Shown: positions 1 through 12,157, counted from the stretch's first letter. The stretch: 44,845 nucleotides of DNA from Actinobacteria bacterium Ga0077560 (GCA_001464275.1 LNFL01000167.1:1-44845), one strand, 5' to 3'. A program made the numbers and translations. The notes: a model not told the origin generated them from the sequence alone.

Positions 1-93
1 CGTCACCTCGTGGCCCGCGCGCGCCAGCAGGGCCCCGTAGTAGGAGCCCACCCCGCCCGCGCCCATCATCACGATTGATGCCAGCCGAACCAC
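1..93 (-). CDS. Ketopantoate reductase-like protein, N-terminal fragment
   Basis: The reverse strand reads into a Rossmann nucleotide-binding start: IVMMGAGGVGSYYGALLARA, then GHEVT, before the window edge. The GxGGVGxxxG pattern followed by LLARAGHEVT is typical of the N-terminus of 2-dehydropantoate 2-reductase (PanE/ApbA family), which reduces ketopantoate to pantoate in pantothenate/CoA synthesis; other NAD(P)-binding oxidoreductases share it. The start could be GTG at 93 (giving VVRLASIVMMGAGG), GTG at 72 or ATG at 69; I chose 93 because the family normally has a few residues before the first beta strand. That start overlaps the divergent crotonase start at 78. Only about 31 residues are visible, so the exact family is uncertain. 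Confidence 0.6.
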   Translation of the reverse strand, partial: MVRLASIVMMGAGGVGSYYGALLARAGHEVT

Positions 94-866
94 CCCCCGG
101 ACCCACGCTCGTCACCGCGGTCGACGGCCCCGCACTGGTGCTGCGCATCAGCAACACCTCGCGCGCCAATGCCGTCGACGACGGAATCCTGGACGCCATC
201 ACCGCCGCGGTGCAAGCGCCCCCGCCGGGTGTGCGCGCGGTGCTGCTGGGCGGCGACGGCGACCGGCACTTCTCGGCGGGCCTCGACCTGGGCGACGTGG
301 AGGGTGCGGCGCTGGCCGACCGGCTGCGGTCCGGTGAGCGGCGGCTGGGCGTTGCGACAGCGGCCATCGCGGCCTGCCCGGTGCCGGTGATCGCGGTCAT
401 CGGGGGCGCGGCCTTCGGCGGCGCGCTGGAGCTGGCGATCGCCTGCGACTGGCGCATCGCCGCCGACACCGCGAAGCTCGGCATGCCGGCGGCCCGCCTC
501 GGGGTGGTCTACGCCCCCGAGGGCATGCGGCGGTTCGTGGCCTGCCTCGGCCCCGCGCGGGCCCGCGAGCTGTTCCTCACCGGACGTCCGGCGGACGCCG
601 CCCGGGCGCTGGAGATCGGCCTGGTGGACCGCGTCGTGCCCGCAGCGGAGCTGTGGGACGCCGCACGCCAGGCGGCGGCCGACATCGCGCTGGCCGGTCC
701 CACGGCGGTGGCCGGGACGCGCGCCGCCATCGACGCGCTGTGCGGTCCGCTGGACGACGCGGCGCGGGCGGTGGTGGACGGCTGGCGCGAGCGCGCCTAC
801 GCATCCCCGGAGTTCACCGAGGGCCTCGCCGCGTTCCGCGAGCGGCGTGCCCCCGACTGGTCCTGA
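78..866 (+). CDS. Enoyl-CoA hydratase/isomerase (crotonase) family protein
   Basis: A 262-residue protein of usual crotonase length. The oxyanion-hole segment HFSAGLDL is at residues 64-71, and the second oxyanion/helix segment AAFGGALELAIACD at 111-124 keeps the first acid (Glu118, equivalent to rat hydratase Glu144). The second catalytic acid (rat Glu164) lies in a GQPE-type motif; here the matching stretch is LGMPAARLG, with Ala138 in that place. The protein therefore may not be a standard hydratase and could be an isomerase, a thioester hydrolase or a related enzyme. ATG at 78 was chosen over TTG at 75. It is convergent with pckA and shares a hairpin terminator with it. Crotonase membership is certain; the reaction is not. 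Confidence 0.85.
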   Translation: MPAEPPPGPTLVTAVDGPALVLRISNTSRANAVDDGILDAITAAVQAPPPGVRAVLLGGDGDRHFSAGLDLGDVEGAALADRLRSGERRLGVATAAIAACPVPVIAVIGGAAFGGALELAIACDWRIAADTAKLGMPAARLGVVYAPEGMRRFVACLGPARARELFLTGRPADAARALEIGLVDRVVPAAELWDAARQAAADIALAGPTAVAGTRAAIDALCGPLDDAARAVVDGWRERAYASPEFTEGLAAFRERRAPDWS

Positions 867-875
867 GCGTCCACG

Positions 876-907
876 CCCTCCGGCGGTCCCTGGGGACCGC
901 CGGAGGG
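876..907. terminator. Bidirectional hairpin terminator between crotonase gene and pckA
   Basis: A perfect 14-bp inverted repeat (arms 876-889 and 894-907) with a four-base CTGG loop lies between two convergent genes, ten bases after the crotonase stop and sixteen bases past the pckA stop. There is no clear T-tract on either side, common for terminators in very GC-rich actinobacteria. It should serve both strands. Confidence 0.75.
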
Positions 908-923
908 GTGAGCGGCATTCGGA

Positions 924-2465
924 CTAGGCGCTGACCTTCGCCGCGGCGGCGTCGATGTCGGCCGCCAGCTTCTGGGCGGTCGCGTCGTAGCCGGACGGGT
1001 CGGCCCAGGTGCTGCGCGGGTCGAGGAGGGAGTCCTCCACGCCCTCGATGTGCACCGGGACGTGGAACCCGAAGATCGGGTCCACGCGCATCTCGGCGTG
1101 GTCCAGCTCGCCGGAGAGCGCGGCGCGCACGATCGCGCGGGTGGCGGCGATCGGCATGCGGTGGCCGACGCCGTACGGGCCGCCGGTCCAGCCGGTGTTC
1201 ACCAGGAACGCCGACACGAAGTGCTTCTCCAGCAGCTCCTTGAGCAGCTCGCCGTAGACCTTCGGCGGCTGCGGCAGGAAGGCCGCGCCGAAGCAGGCGC
1301 TGAACGTCGCCTGCGGCTCCTTCACGCCCACCTCGGTGCCGGCCACCTTGGCCGTGTACCCGGCGAGGAACATCTTCATGGCCTCCTCGGGGGTGAGGCG
1401 GGCCACGGGCGGCAGCACGCCGAACGCGTCGGCGGTGAGCATGATCATCGCCGACGGGTGCCCGGCGCGCTTCTCCGGGACGGCGTTCGGGATGGAGGTG
1501 AGCGGGTACGCCCCGCGGGTGTTCTCGGTGAGCGACGAGTCGTCCAGGTCGAGCACGCGGGTCTGCTCGTCCATGACCACGTTCTCGAGCACCGTGCCGA
1601 ACATGCCGGTGGTGGCGTAGATCTCCGGCTCCGCCTTCTCGGACAGGCCGATGACCTTGGCGTAGCAGCCGCCCTCGAGGTTGAAGACCCCGTCCTCCGC
1701 CCAGCCGTGCTCGTCGTCGCCGATGAGCGGGCGCTCGGTGTCGGTGGACAGCGTGGTCTTGCCGGTGCCGGACAGGCCGAAGAAGATCGCGACCCGGCCG
1801 TCCTTGCCGACGTTCGCCGAGCAGTGCATCGACATGATGCCGTTGCTCGGGAGACGGTCGTTCATGAGCGAGAACGCGGACTTCTTGATCTCACCGGCGT
1901 ACTGGGTGCCGCCGATGAGGACCACGAAGTTCGTGTTGCGCGTGCCGCTCGCGGCCGGGTCGGCCTCGAAGCTGGGCGCGTGCAGGATGATCGCGTCCGG
2001 GACCACCGTGGAGCGGGCCTCGGCGCCGATGTCGATGAACATCGTCTGCGCGAAGAGGGTGTGCCAGGCGCTCTCCGAGATCACCCGGACGTTGATGCCG
2101 TGCACGGGGTGGGCGCCGACGCGGGCGTCCAGGACGTACAGGTTGGGGGCGGCGGACAGGTGCGCCCGCAGGCCCGAACCGAGCAGCTCGCTGTGCTCGA
2201 GGGAGATCTCCTGGTTGACGTCTCCCCACCACACGCGACCCTCGCTGCTGGGCTCGCGGACCACGAACTTGTCCTTCGGGGCACGTCCGGTGTGACGGCC
2301 GGTGGACACGACGAGCGGTCCGCCCTTTGCGAGACGGCCATCGCCGGCGCGCAGCGCGTGCTCGTACAGCGCCTCCGTTGACAGGTTCCAGTGCACGGTG
2401 CCGCTGGGACGCAGACCGTGCGCGTCGAGACCGGTCGCCGAACGTTCACCCACGTCGATCGCCAT
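924..2465 (-). CDS. pckA: Phosphoenolpyruvate carboxykinase (ATP)
   Basis: This 513-residue cytoplasmic enzyme interconverts oxaloacetate + ATP and PEP + CO2 + ADP, the entry step of gluconeogenesis. Family hallmarks are clear: TGRHTGRAPKDKF near residues 55-67, the kinase-1a P-loop GLSGTGKTTL at 230-239, and the kinase-2 metal site LIGDDEHGW at 247-255. The P-loop form and length identify the ATP-dependent class, not the GTP-dependent one common in mycobacteria. An open frame extends upstream to 2534, but ATG 2465 is preceded by GGAGGG at good spacing and begins just before the conserved part, so I use it. The stop of the upstream permease lies 13 bases before the start, indicating a two-gene operon. 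A hairpin at 876-907 follows the stop. Confidence 0.96.
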   Translation of the reverse strand: MAIDVGERSATGLDAHGLRPSGTVHWNLSTEALYEHALRAGDGRLAKGGPLVVSTGRHTGRAPKDKFVVREPSSEGRVWWGDVNQEISLEHSELLGSGLRAHLSAAPNLYVLDARVGAHPVHGINVRVISESAWHTLFAQTMFIDIGAEARSTVVPDAIILHAPSFEADPAASGTRNTNFVVLIGGTQYAGEIKKSAFSLMNDRLPSNGIMSMHCSANVGKDGRVAIFFGLSGTGKTTLSTDTERPLIGDDEHGWAEDGVFNLEGGCYAKVIGLSEKAEPEIYATTGMFGTVLENVVMDEQTRVLDLDDSSLTENTRGAYPLTSIPNAVPEKRAGHPSAMIMLTADAFGVLPPVARLTPEEAMKMFLAGYTAKVAGTEVGVKEPQATFSACFGAAFLPQPPKVYGELLKELLEKHFVSAFLVNTGWTGGPYGVGHRMPIAATRAIVRAALSGELDHAEMRVDPIFGFHVPVHIEGVEDSLLDPRSTWADPSGYDATAQKLAADIDAAAAKVSA

Positions 2466-2478
2466 GTGCCCTCCGAGT

Positions 2479-3669
2479 TCATTGCCGAGACCCAGGAGTC
2501 TGACCGACCCCCGGAAGCCACCGCAACCCGGCAAATCCCGTAACCGTCACTGCGGCCAGGGCCCCCCATCCCGATCCGGACAGGTGCAACGCCATCCCGA
2601 TGGCGACCGACACCCCCCACGCGGCCAGCCCGTACCGCACCCAGCCCCCCGGCGGTGCGCTGAGACGCGACCACGCCCACCAGCACAGCACGGCCAGGCC
2701 GGGGGCCAGGACGGCCATCGCCACCAGGTACGCGGGCATGCGGTCGCTGAAGCCCGAACCCGCGAGCACCAAGCCGATCCCGAGGACCACGAGCATCCCC
2801 CGGCGGTGCCCGATGGGCACCGCGCCCTGCAGCGCGAGCGACCCGCTGAACAGGTTCGACATGACGGAACCGAAGAACCCGACGGCGATGAACAGATAGG
2901 CGGCGGTGCTGCTGCCCAGGGCCTGCATCACGTCCGCGAGATCCCACGTGCCGGTGGCCGCCTGCAAGGTGGCGCCAGCAAGTGCGAATGCGATCAAAGG
3001 GGCCGACAGTCCGGCCAGGCCGCACCACAGCACCTGCCGGCGGCGTTCCAGGTCGATGGTGAAGTCGGGTGTGCGCAGGGCGAACGCGGCGCCGTACCCC
3101 ACCATCAGCGATGCGGCCTCGATGGGCGAGATGGGGTCGGTGGCCGTGCGCGCCGAGGTGAGCGTCAGCCCGTGGGCGTCGGAGGCGAGGTGCATGCCCC
3201 ACCCGGCGAGGATGACGGTGGCGACCCCCGCGGCCAGCGCCGCCCACGACAGCGAGCCGATGCCGCGCCACGTCATCGCGAGCGCCAGGAGCGCGAACAG
3301 CACCATGCCCGCGATGTCCGGGATGCCGATGAGCCGGGCGGTCGCGGTGCCGGCGACGCCCACGTTCACGCCGAACCAGCCGAGCATCATCACGAGCATC
3401 GCCAGGGAGGCCACGCGGCGGGATCCCTCCGCGCCCAGGGGGCCGGCCACCACGCCGGCCAGCGGCAGGCCCAGCCGCTGGCCCAGCATGCCCTGGCCCA
3501 CCGCCAGGCAGGTGAGGGCGATGACCCCGGCCACCATCGCCGCCACGAGGACCCACCCCTCGACGCCCTCGGCGACCCCGCCGCCGGCCATGAGCGCGGC
3601 GGGGCTGGTGCCGATGCCCACCCAGGGACCCACGCGCCGCAGCCAGCCGTGCCCGGGGATCACGCTCAC
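2479..3669 (-). CDS. NCS1/cytosine permease-like transporter
   Basis: A 396-residue integral membrane protein with about twelve hydrophobic segments. The early GIGTSPAALMAGGG stretch, LMVGYGAAFALRTPDF in the middle, and particularly GWFGVNVGVAG near residue 118 recall the cytosine permease (CodB)/NCS1 family of nucleobase:cation symporters. The substrate cannot be read from sequence; a nucleobase, hydroxymethylpyrimidine or related heterocycle is plausible. Start is GTG 3669, exactly six bases downstream of a TACGCT -10 box and without a Shine-Dalgarno, so the mRNA is probably leaderless; GTG 3663 is an alternative. It lies immediately upstream of pckA on the same strand, presumably co-transcribed, though no metabolic link is obvious. 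Confidence 0.75.
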   Translation of the reverse strand: MSVIPGHGWLRRVGPWVGIGTSPAALMAGGGVAEGVEGWVLVAAMVAGVIALTCLAVGQGMLGQRLGLPLAGVVAGPLGAEGSRRVASLAMLVMMLGWFGVNVGVAGTATARLIGIPDIAGMVLFALLALAMTWRGIGSLSWAALAAGVATVILAGWGMHLASDAHGLTLTSARTATDPISPIEAASLMVGYGAAFALRTPDFTIDLERRRQVLWCGLAGLSAPLIAFALAGATLQAATGTWDLADVMQALGSSTAAYLFIAVGFFGSVMSNLFSGSLALQGAVPIGHRRGMLVVLGIGLVLAGSGFSDRMPAYLVAMAVLAPGLAVLCWWAWSRLSAPPGGWVRYGLAAWGVSVAIGMALHLSGSGWGALAAVTVTGFAGLRWLPGVGQTPGSRQ

Positions 3670-3675
3670 CGCGCC

Positions 3676-3681
3676 AGCGTA
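3676..3681 (-). promoter_or_regulatory. -10 box of the permease-pckA operon (leaderless)
   Basis: TACGCT on the minus strand, followed by exactly six bases and the GTG start at 3669. The TANNNT-N6-start layout implies transcription beginning at or next to the first codon. Inferred from sequence only. Confidence 0.6.
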
Positions 3682-3704
3682 GCTGTGCCAGGATCCCCCG
3701 CGGA

Positions 3705-4241
3705 ATGCGCCGCGCCGAGCTCGAAGCCCTCAGGATCCAGCTCCCCGTCCTGCCCACGCTGGTGCTGGGTGGCCTGCCGGGCGATCCCGACTGGGCCGCC
3801 CGCCTGGTGTCGATCGGCGTGGACGTGATCGCCAGCGGCGCGCTGGAGGACACCCCGGAGACCTGGCTGGCCGCCGCGGCCGCCGCCCCCCACCGGGTGG
3901 TGAAGGCCGCCTGCGGTGACGCGGTCGCCCTCGCCGAGGCGGGGGCGCAGCTGCTGGAGGCCGCGGGCCCGGTGCCCGCCGGCACCTACGCGCTGGGCCC
4001 CGCCGACGCCGTGGTCGCGATCGTGGACGGCACCTCGGCAGAGGTGGAGGACCCCAACGTCATCGCCCGGCTGGTGGTGGAGGCCGTCCAGGACACGCCG
4101 CCGTCCCAGCTGTGGGTGGTCGCGACCCCCGGCCTGCACGCCCTCCCGGGGGACGTGGTGGAGGCCAAGCTGCGGGTGCTGTGCGAGGCGGCCTACCAGG
4201 CCCGCCTGGCCATCGCGAAGATCCAGTTCGAGATCGACTGA
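3705..4241 (+). CDS. Small putative methionine-synthase-like/barrel protein, unknown function
   Basis: This 178-residue soluble protein has alternating beta/alpha patterns: LPTLVLGGLPG near residue 17, SIGVDVIASGAL near 36, and a C-terminal LWVVATPGLHALPGDVVEAKLRVLCEAAYQAR. The last part weakly resembles the end of cobalamin-independent methionine synthase and uroporphyrinogen decarboxylase barrels, where a conserved PDCGL segment is followed by a helix. It is far too short for a full barrel and has no metal-binding Cys or His that I can identify. It may be a reduced relative or something unrelated. ATG 3705 is 35 bases from the divergent permease start. A short hairpin overlaps its stop codon. 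Confidence 0.6.
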   Translation: MRRAELEALRIQLPVLPTLVLGGLPGDPDWAARLVSIGVDVIASGALEDTPETWLAAAAAAPHRVVKAACGDAVALAEAGAQLLEAAGPVPAGTYALGPADAVVAIVDGTSAEVEDPNVIARLVVEAVQDTPPSQLWVVATPGLHALPGDVVEAKLRVLCEAAYQARLAIAKIQFEID

Positions 4242-4256
4242 CGCCCTCGGGGCGTC
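4240..4256 (+). terminator. Short hairpin overlapping the stop of the 3705-4241 gene
   Basis: Perfect 7-bp stem (4240-4246 / 4250-4256) with a TCG loop that begins within the TGA stop codon. No T-tract follows. Probably a weak terminator or 3'-end stabiliser. Confidence 0.45.
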
Positions 4257-4319
4257 TGCGGAAGGTCGTCACCCCGGAGGGACGCCGGCAGCGGTTCGTC
4301 CCGTGGCTCCATCGACCGT

Positions 4320-7300
4320 TCAGTCGTCGGTGAGGTTCGCCGCGTAGCCGTTGTAGTACGACGAGCTCTTCTTGGGGTCGAGCGCGCAGGTGAGGGTCTT
4401 CTGCGGGAGCTGGGTCGCCAGGTGGGGCGGGTAGAAGCCCATGGGCGGCAGTCCCCCGCTCGACGCCCCGGTGATGGCGGTGAACAGCGGGTCCCGGAGG
4501 GTGTCCGGCAGGGCCGGCGCCGCGACGTACATGCCGGGCCGTCCGACGGTGCGCGCGATGGCCCGTGCGGCGCCGTCCGTGGTCCCGTCCTCCCAGCGCT
4601 GGATCGTCCCCGGCTTGGCCCGGTCGTAGAAGCCCACGGCCCCCTCCGAGTTCAGGCAGCCGATCCCGCCGTTGGGGTATCGCTTCATCGCGTGGAACGG
4701 GTTGAGACGGTAGGTGGTGTAGACCGTTCCCAGCGTCGACACCCACGCCTCTCGGCCGATCCCCAGGGTGAACTGCTCGGACGTGGCCGCCGCGGTCTGA
4801 TCGGTCCAGGTCCAGTTCCCGTTCCCGATCTGCGCGCTGGCCGCCATGAGCCGCCCGCGATCGGACACGATGGCCGCCTCTATGCCACCCAGCATGTCCA
4901 GGTAGTCGACCATGTGGTTCGCGACCTCGGTCTGCAGTTCGTCCGAGCTGTTCACCACCAGGTCGCCCGGGTCGCGTCCGGGGTTGCTGTGCGAGAGGTC
5001 GGCGGCCACCGTCATGACCTCACCCACGAACCCGAGGGCCTTCGAGGTGGGGCCGGAGGTGACCTTGCCCAGTGCGAGCGCCGCGCCGCCGAAGGCGCGC
5101 AGCATGTTGAAGTGGGACCTGACGGGTGGCGGCGTCACCGCCTGCTGCACGGCGCGCGTGGTGCCCTGGATGTCGGAGTACCGCTTCAGGTCATCGGCCG
5201 CGCCGAAGGTGCCCCGGACGGCGTCCAACGTCGCCCTGACCTCGTCGACCGCCTCGAACTCGTCCATCAGCTGTCCCTGGGCGAGGCTGAACTCGCTCTG
5301 CGTGAAGCCCTGATCGGCGGGGTAGGTGAGGGCGGCGAGGTCGACGCGCCGGTCGCTCGGCACGAACCCGGCGTCCACGTACGCGGCGCGCGGGTCATCC
5401 CCCAGGCCCAGCCTGGCGCCGATCCACGCGAGGGCCGCCAGCCCGCCCGGCGTGTCCGTGGAGGGCCAGGCGGTCGCGGGCCGGTAGACCACGGTCTCGA
5501 AGCTCTCGAACGGGTTTGCGGGGTCTGCGCTGCTGGTGTCCGGGCCGCGGACGCCCACGGCCGGCTGCATCAGCCCATCCGCGCGCCGCGAGAGGTGACC
5601 GGAGATCTGCACCGGTGGGGCGACGCCGCCGAGGCCGATCCGCTGTGAGGAGTGCCGGTCGATGACGCTGCTCACCTCGACGACCTGCGCGGCGGGCGAC
5701 TCACCGTCGAGGTACGGCGGTGTGTACACGAGCCCGTACCGGTCGTCCCCCTGCAGCGGGTTGATGGCGTCGGGCGTGCCGCCGGCCGTCTCGATCACCC
5801 CGGTGCCGAGGGTGTAGCCCTGCGCCCGCCCGAGGCTGGCGATGAAGACGAGGTTGGAACGCAGGTCGGGCGCCTGCAGCGTCCAGGCGAACTTCGCGGT
5901 GTCGACGCCCTTCGGCGTGACGGTGACCACCGTGGTGTTGCTCACCAGGCTCAGGTCCGCGGGGTCGAGCTGGAGCACCTGGAAGCCGGCGATGGCCGTC
6001 GGGGGAAGCGTCGCGGTGTACTGCGTGCCGTCCACGACGATCGTGTTCGCGGGCGATGCCGTGTCGCCGGAGAAGAGGGTGAACGGACGGTAGTCGCCGA
6101 ACGCGAACGTCAGGTCGCCGCCCGTGCCCGAGACGAGGTATCCCGAGAGGCCGGACGTCTGTGACTCCCACCGCGCCTCGTTCGGGATCGTCACCGCGGA
6201 GAGGCCGCCGACCGCCGTGACCAGCTTCGCGCCGTCCGGCGTGTACTGGAGGCTCGGGTTGACCGCCGCGACGATCAGCCGGTCGTTTCCGGCCTGGGGC
6301 AGCATGGCCGTGTACTTGGCGGCGGCGGAGCCGGCCGGCAGGGTCTCCTCGAACAGCACCTCGCCGGTGGTGCGGTCGTACCCCACGTAGTGCAGCGCCG
6401 GAGCCGTGACCGACGGGTCCGGCAGGTGCCGCTCGCCGTCGACCGTGATGGCCAGCGCGTCGGAGTCGACGGCCACGGGGATGAGCCCGGGGTCGCGGGC
6501 GGTGACCGTCGTCGTCGCCGCCGAGGAGGTGAGTCCACCGGCGCTGACCTGCAGGGCGACGGTGTAGCTGCCGGGCACATCCGGGGTGAGCGAGGGCGTC
6601 GCCGTGGCGGGATCCGCGAGGGCGGCGGTGCTCCCCGCCGGGGCGTCGGTGATCCGCCAGTCGTACGCGAGGTCGTCGGCGGCCTGCCGCGCGGCGGTGC
6701 CCGACGGCGCGCGCAGGGAGCGCCGGCCGTCGAGCGGCACCGTGCCACCCGGACGGACGAGATGGTCGCGGCCGGGCGCCGGGAGCGGCGCGGATCCGGT
6801 GATCCGGAATCGCAGACGGGACACTTGGCGCCGCGCGCCGTTCAGGGCGGTGACCGTGAGGATGTTGACGCCGTGGCGCAGGCCGTCCGAGGCGTTCAGC
6901 TGGGTCCGGATGCGACCCGCCCGCCAGCGCTCGTCCCACCCGGTCTCCGGGACGATCCGTCCGTTCAGCCGGATCTCCACGCTCGTGCGGTGGTCGGGAA
7001 CGCGGACGACGGCACGAACCGCTCCGGGCGCGAGGCGGGCGTTCCGGGTCGGCGCGACCACCGTCACGAGGCCGCTGGCATTGCGGGCGAGGTCGACTCC
7101 GACGGCATCGCCGTCCACCGACCGGCCGCGCCGCGAAAGGATCGTCACCGTGTTGCGTCCGGTCCGCAGGCCCTGGCCCGCCGGGAACGTGAGCCGGAGG
7201 CGTCCGGGGCCCATCCGCCGGATGCGCGGGGTCGCCGGACGGCCGTTCAGCTCGATGCCGACGATCCTCGTGCCGCCGAGGTGCCGCAGGACGACGGTCA

Positions 7301-7451
7301 CCGGACGTTCGCGGTCGAGCGCGGCGCCGTGGGGCGGGGAGACGATGCGCACGAGTCCCGGGGCCGTCGCGGGCACCGCCGGAGCCGTGGCCATCAGCGC
7401 CACCGCCATCCCGAGGGTTCCGCCACCAGCCAGCCGCCAGCGTCGAACCAT
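4320..7451 (-). CDS. Large secreted protein with Ig-like/PKD domains, unknown function
   Basis: A 1043-residue exported protein. Residues 1-30 form a signal peptide (RR near the start, hydrophobic core GMAVALMATA, AxA-type end). Two related beta-sandwich repeats follow (about 33-120 and 127-215), each opening with a VxIVSPPHGAAL- or VTVVAPTRNARL-like strand and containing IELNGR or IRLNGR. A PKD-like domain (about 222-318: YDWRITDAPAG, then PGSYTVALQVSAGG) comes next. The remaining ~700 residues are not recognised; they contain a mid-region rich in Asp/Thr strands and a C-terminal part with KTLTCALDPKKSSSYYNGY. No catalytic motif, sortase signal or membrane anchor is visible. ATG 7451 is preceded by GGAGG at six bases; the frame upstream is non-coding. 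Probably a cell-surface or extracellular adhesion/hydrolase-like protein, function unknown. Confidence 0.8.
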   Translation of the reverse strand: MVRRWRLAGGGTLGMAVALMATAPAVPATAPGLVRIVSPPHGAALDRERPVTVVLRHLGGTRIVGIELNGRPATPRIRRMGPGRLRLTFPAGQGLRTGRNTVTILSRRGRSVDGDAVGVDLARNASGLVTVVAPTRNARLAPGAVRAVVRVPDHRTSVEIRLNGRIVPETGWDERWRAGRIRTQLNASDGLRHGVNILTVTALNGARRQVSRLRFRITGSAPLPAPGRDHLVRPGGTVPLDGRRSLRAPSGTAARQAADDLAYDWRITDAPAGSTAALADPATATPSLTPDVPGSYTVALQVSAGGLTSSAATTTVTARDPGLIPVAVDSDALAITVDGERHLPDPSVTAPALHYVGYDRTTGEVLFEETLPAGSAAAKYTAMLPQAGNDRLIVAAVNPSLQYTPDGAKLVTAVGGLSAVTIPNEARWESQTSGLSGYLVSGTGGDLTFAFGDYRPFTLFSGDTASPANTIVVDGTQYTATLPPTAIAGFQVLQLDPADLSLVSNTTVVTVTPKGVDTAKFAWTLQAPDLRSNLVFIASLGRAQGYTLGTGVIETAGGTPDAINPLQGDDRYGLVYTPPYLDGESPAAQVVEVSSVIDRHSSQRIGLGGVAPPVQISGHLSRRADGLMQPAVGVRGPDTSSADPANPFESFETVVYRPATAWPSTDTPGGLAALAWIGARLGLGDDPRAAYVDAGFVPSDRRVDLAALTYPADQGFTQSEFSLAQGQLMDEFEAVDEVRATLDAVRGTFGAADDLKRYSDIQGTTRAVQQAVTPPPVRSHFNMLRAFGGAALALGKVTSGPTSKALGFVGEVMTVAADLSHSNPGRDPGDLVVNSSDELQTEVANHMVDYLDMLGGIEAAIVSDRGRLMAASAQIGNGNWTWTDQTAAATSEQFTLGIGREAWVSTLGTVYTTYRLNPFHAMKRYPNGGIGCLNSEGAVGFYDRAKPGTIQRWEDGTTDGAARAIARTVGRPGMYVAAPALPDTLRDPLFTAITGASSGGLPPMGFYPPHLATQLPQKTLTCALDPKKSSSYYNGYAANLTDD

Positions 7452-7561
7452 CCCAGCCTCCGCTCGTATCCCGTCGCGCGCGGCGCCCGCGCCCCGTCGC
7501 GCCCTGATCGGCGGGTCCCGGCTGGCACTTGACCGTGCGGGCGACCGCCAGGTGGGGGCGC

Positions 7562-8056
7562 CTAGGCCGCGGTCGCGAACCGCGCCCGAGTGGGCTCGTC
7601 GAGGAACACGAACCGGATCTCCTCGAGCCGGTCGATGAACGCCCGGGCGGCGGCCACGGCGATCGGGGCGGCGCGCTCCACCGGGAAGCCGTAGATGCCC
7701 GTGGAGATGGCCGGGAACGCGATGGTTCGGCAGCCCAGCTCCACCGCCACCTCCAGGGCGCGGCGATGGGCGGAGGCCAGCAGGGCCTCCTCGTCGTTCG
7801 ATCCGCCGCGCCAGACGGGGCCCACGGCGTGGATGACGTGTCGGGCCGGCAGGTCGCCGGCGCCCGTGGCCACCGCGTCGCCGGTGGGGCAGCCGCCGAA
7901 CCGCGCGGCCTCGTCGAAGATCGACGGGCCGCCGGCGCGAAGGATGGCCCCGCACACGCCCCCGCCGGGGGCCAGGCGGTCGTTCGCCGCGTTCACGATC
8001 GCGTCCACCGCCTGCGCGGTGAGGTCGCCCACCACGAAGGTGAGCGCGCCCGGCAT
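7562..8056 (-). CDS. Macro domain protein (ADP-ribose-binding/deacetylase type)
   Basis: A stand-alone 164-residue macro domain, full length for the family. Ligand-binding signatures are intact: Asp11 in VGDLTAQ, DAIVNAAN at 18-25, the GGGVCGAI loop at 31-38, HAVGPVW at 76-82 and the phosphate loop FPAISTGIYGFP at 114-125. Such proteins bind ADP-ribose and usually remove ADP-ribose from proteins or nucleic acids or deacetylate O-acetyl-ADP-ribose, as in the YmdB/MacroD class. Its ATG shares one base with the stop of the upstream DUF3303-like gene (TGATG), so it is translationally coupled and sits at the end of the metH operon. A link between one-carbon metabolism and ADP-ribose turnover is suggested only by this position. 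Confidence 0.92.
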   Translation of the reverse strand: MPGALTFVVGDLTAQAVDAIVNAANDRLAPGGGVCGAILRAGGPSIFDEAARFGGCPTGDAVATGAGDLPARHVIHAVGPVWRGGSNDEEALLASAHRRALEVAVELGCRTIAFPAISTGIYGFPVERAAPIAVAAARAFIDRLEEIRFVFLDEPTRARFATAA

Positions 8057-8396
8057 CAGCCCAGCTGCTCCGAGGCCAGCATGCCCCGCAGATGGCGCAG
8101 GCCCAGGTCGGTGCGGGCCAGCGGGTGCACCTCCAGGTGGGCCACGTCCTGCAGCCCGGCGAACAGCTCCAGCAGTCGCTCCGGGGTGTCCACGTCGGCG
8201 ATCACGAAGCCCCCGCGGCAGTCGGCGAACATGCCGTGGCCCATCACCCGGTTCGAGCTCGCGCAGCGCTCCATCACCGCGATGACGGTGTGCTGGATGG
8301 AGTCGAACACCCGCCAGGTCACGTGGAACCGCATGGGGCGGACCTCGTGATCCCCGCCCAGCCGGGCGGGCTGGACCTCGGGAAGCGGGTTGGAGC

Positions 8397-8400
<4 letters not shown>
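8056..8400 (-). CDS. DUF3303-like small protein coupled to metH
   Basis: A 114-residue protein whose core (from residue 23: [20 protein letters not shown], later [20 protein letters not shown] and LEVHPL) matches the pattern of the DUF3303/ferredoxin-like family: an N-terminal xFxVTW strand, a central GFxIxxxDTxExLxxL segment and a final strand with ExHP. Function is unknown. GTG 8400 overlaps the metH stop as GTGA and has GGAGG seven bases upstream inside metH, so it is the better start; ATG 8334 is the alternative and fits the usual domain boundary. The overlap on both sides (metH before, macro domain after) shows one coupled operon. Confidence 0.75.
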
Positions 8401-12110
<3,710 letters not shown>

Positions 12111-12116
12111 GACCGC

Positions 12117-12122
12117 AGGCTA
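12117..12122 (-). promoter_or_regulatory. -10 box of the metH operon (leaderless)
   Basis: TAGCCT on the minus strand, six bases before the metH ATG. No ribosome binding site fits in between. Same layout as at 3676, 24624, 32482, 37086, 42875 and 44816. Confidence 0.65.
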
Positions 12123-12130
12123 TCGCCCGA

Positions 12131-12146
12131 GCGGCCGTCCGGCCGC
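12131..12146 (-). terminator. Hairpin after the RTX-repeat gene
   Basis: Perfect 6-bp GCGGCC/GGCCGC stem with a four-base loop, eleven bases past the stop at 12158 and just upstream of the metH -10 box. Likely separates the two transcription units; no T-tract. Confidence 0.45.
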
Positions 12147-12157
12147 ACGGCGTCCGG

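Noticed and set aside
12111-12157. Cobalamin or SAM riboswitch upstream of metH
   Set aside because: Only 47 bases separate metH from the previous gene, filled by a hairpin and a -10 box directly before the start codon; there is no room for an aptamer.
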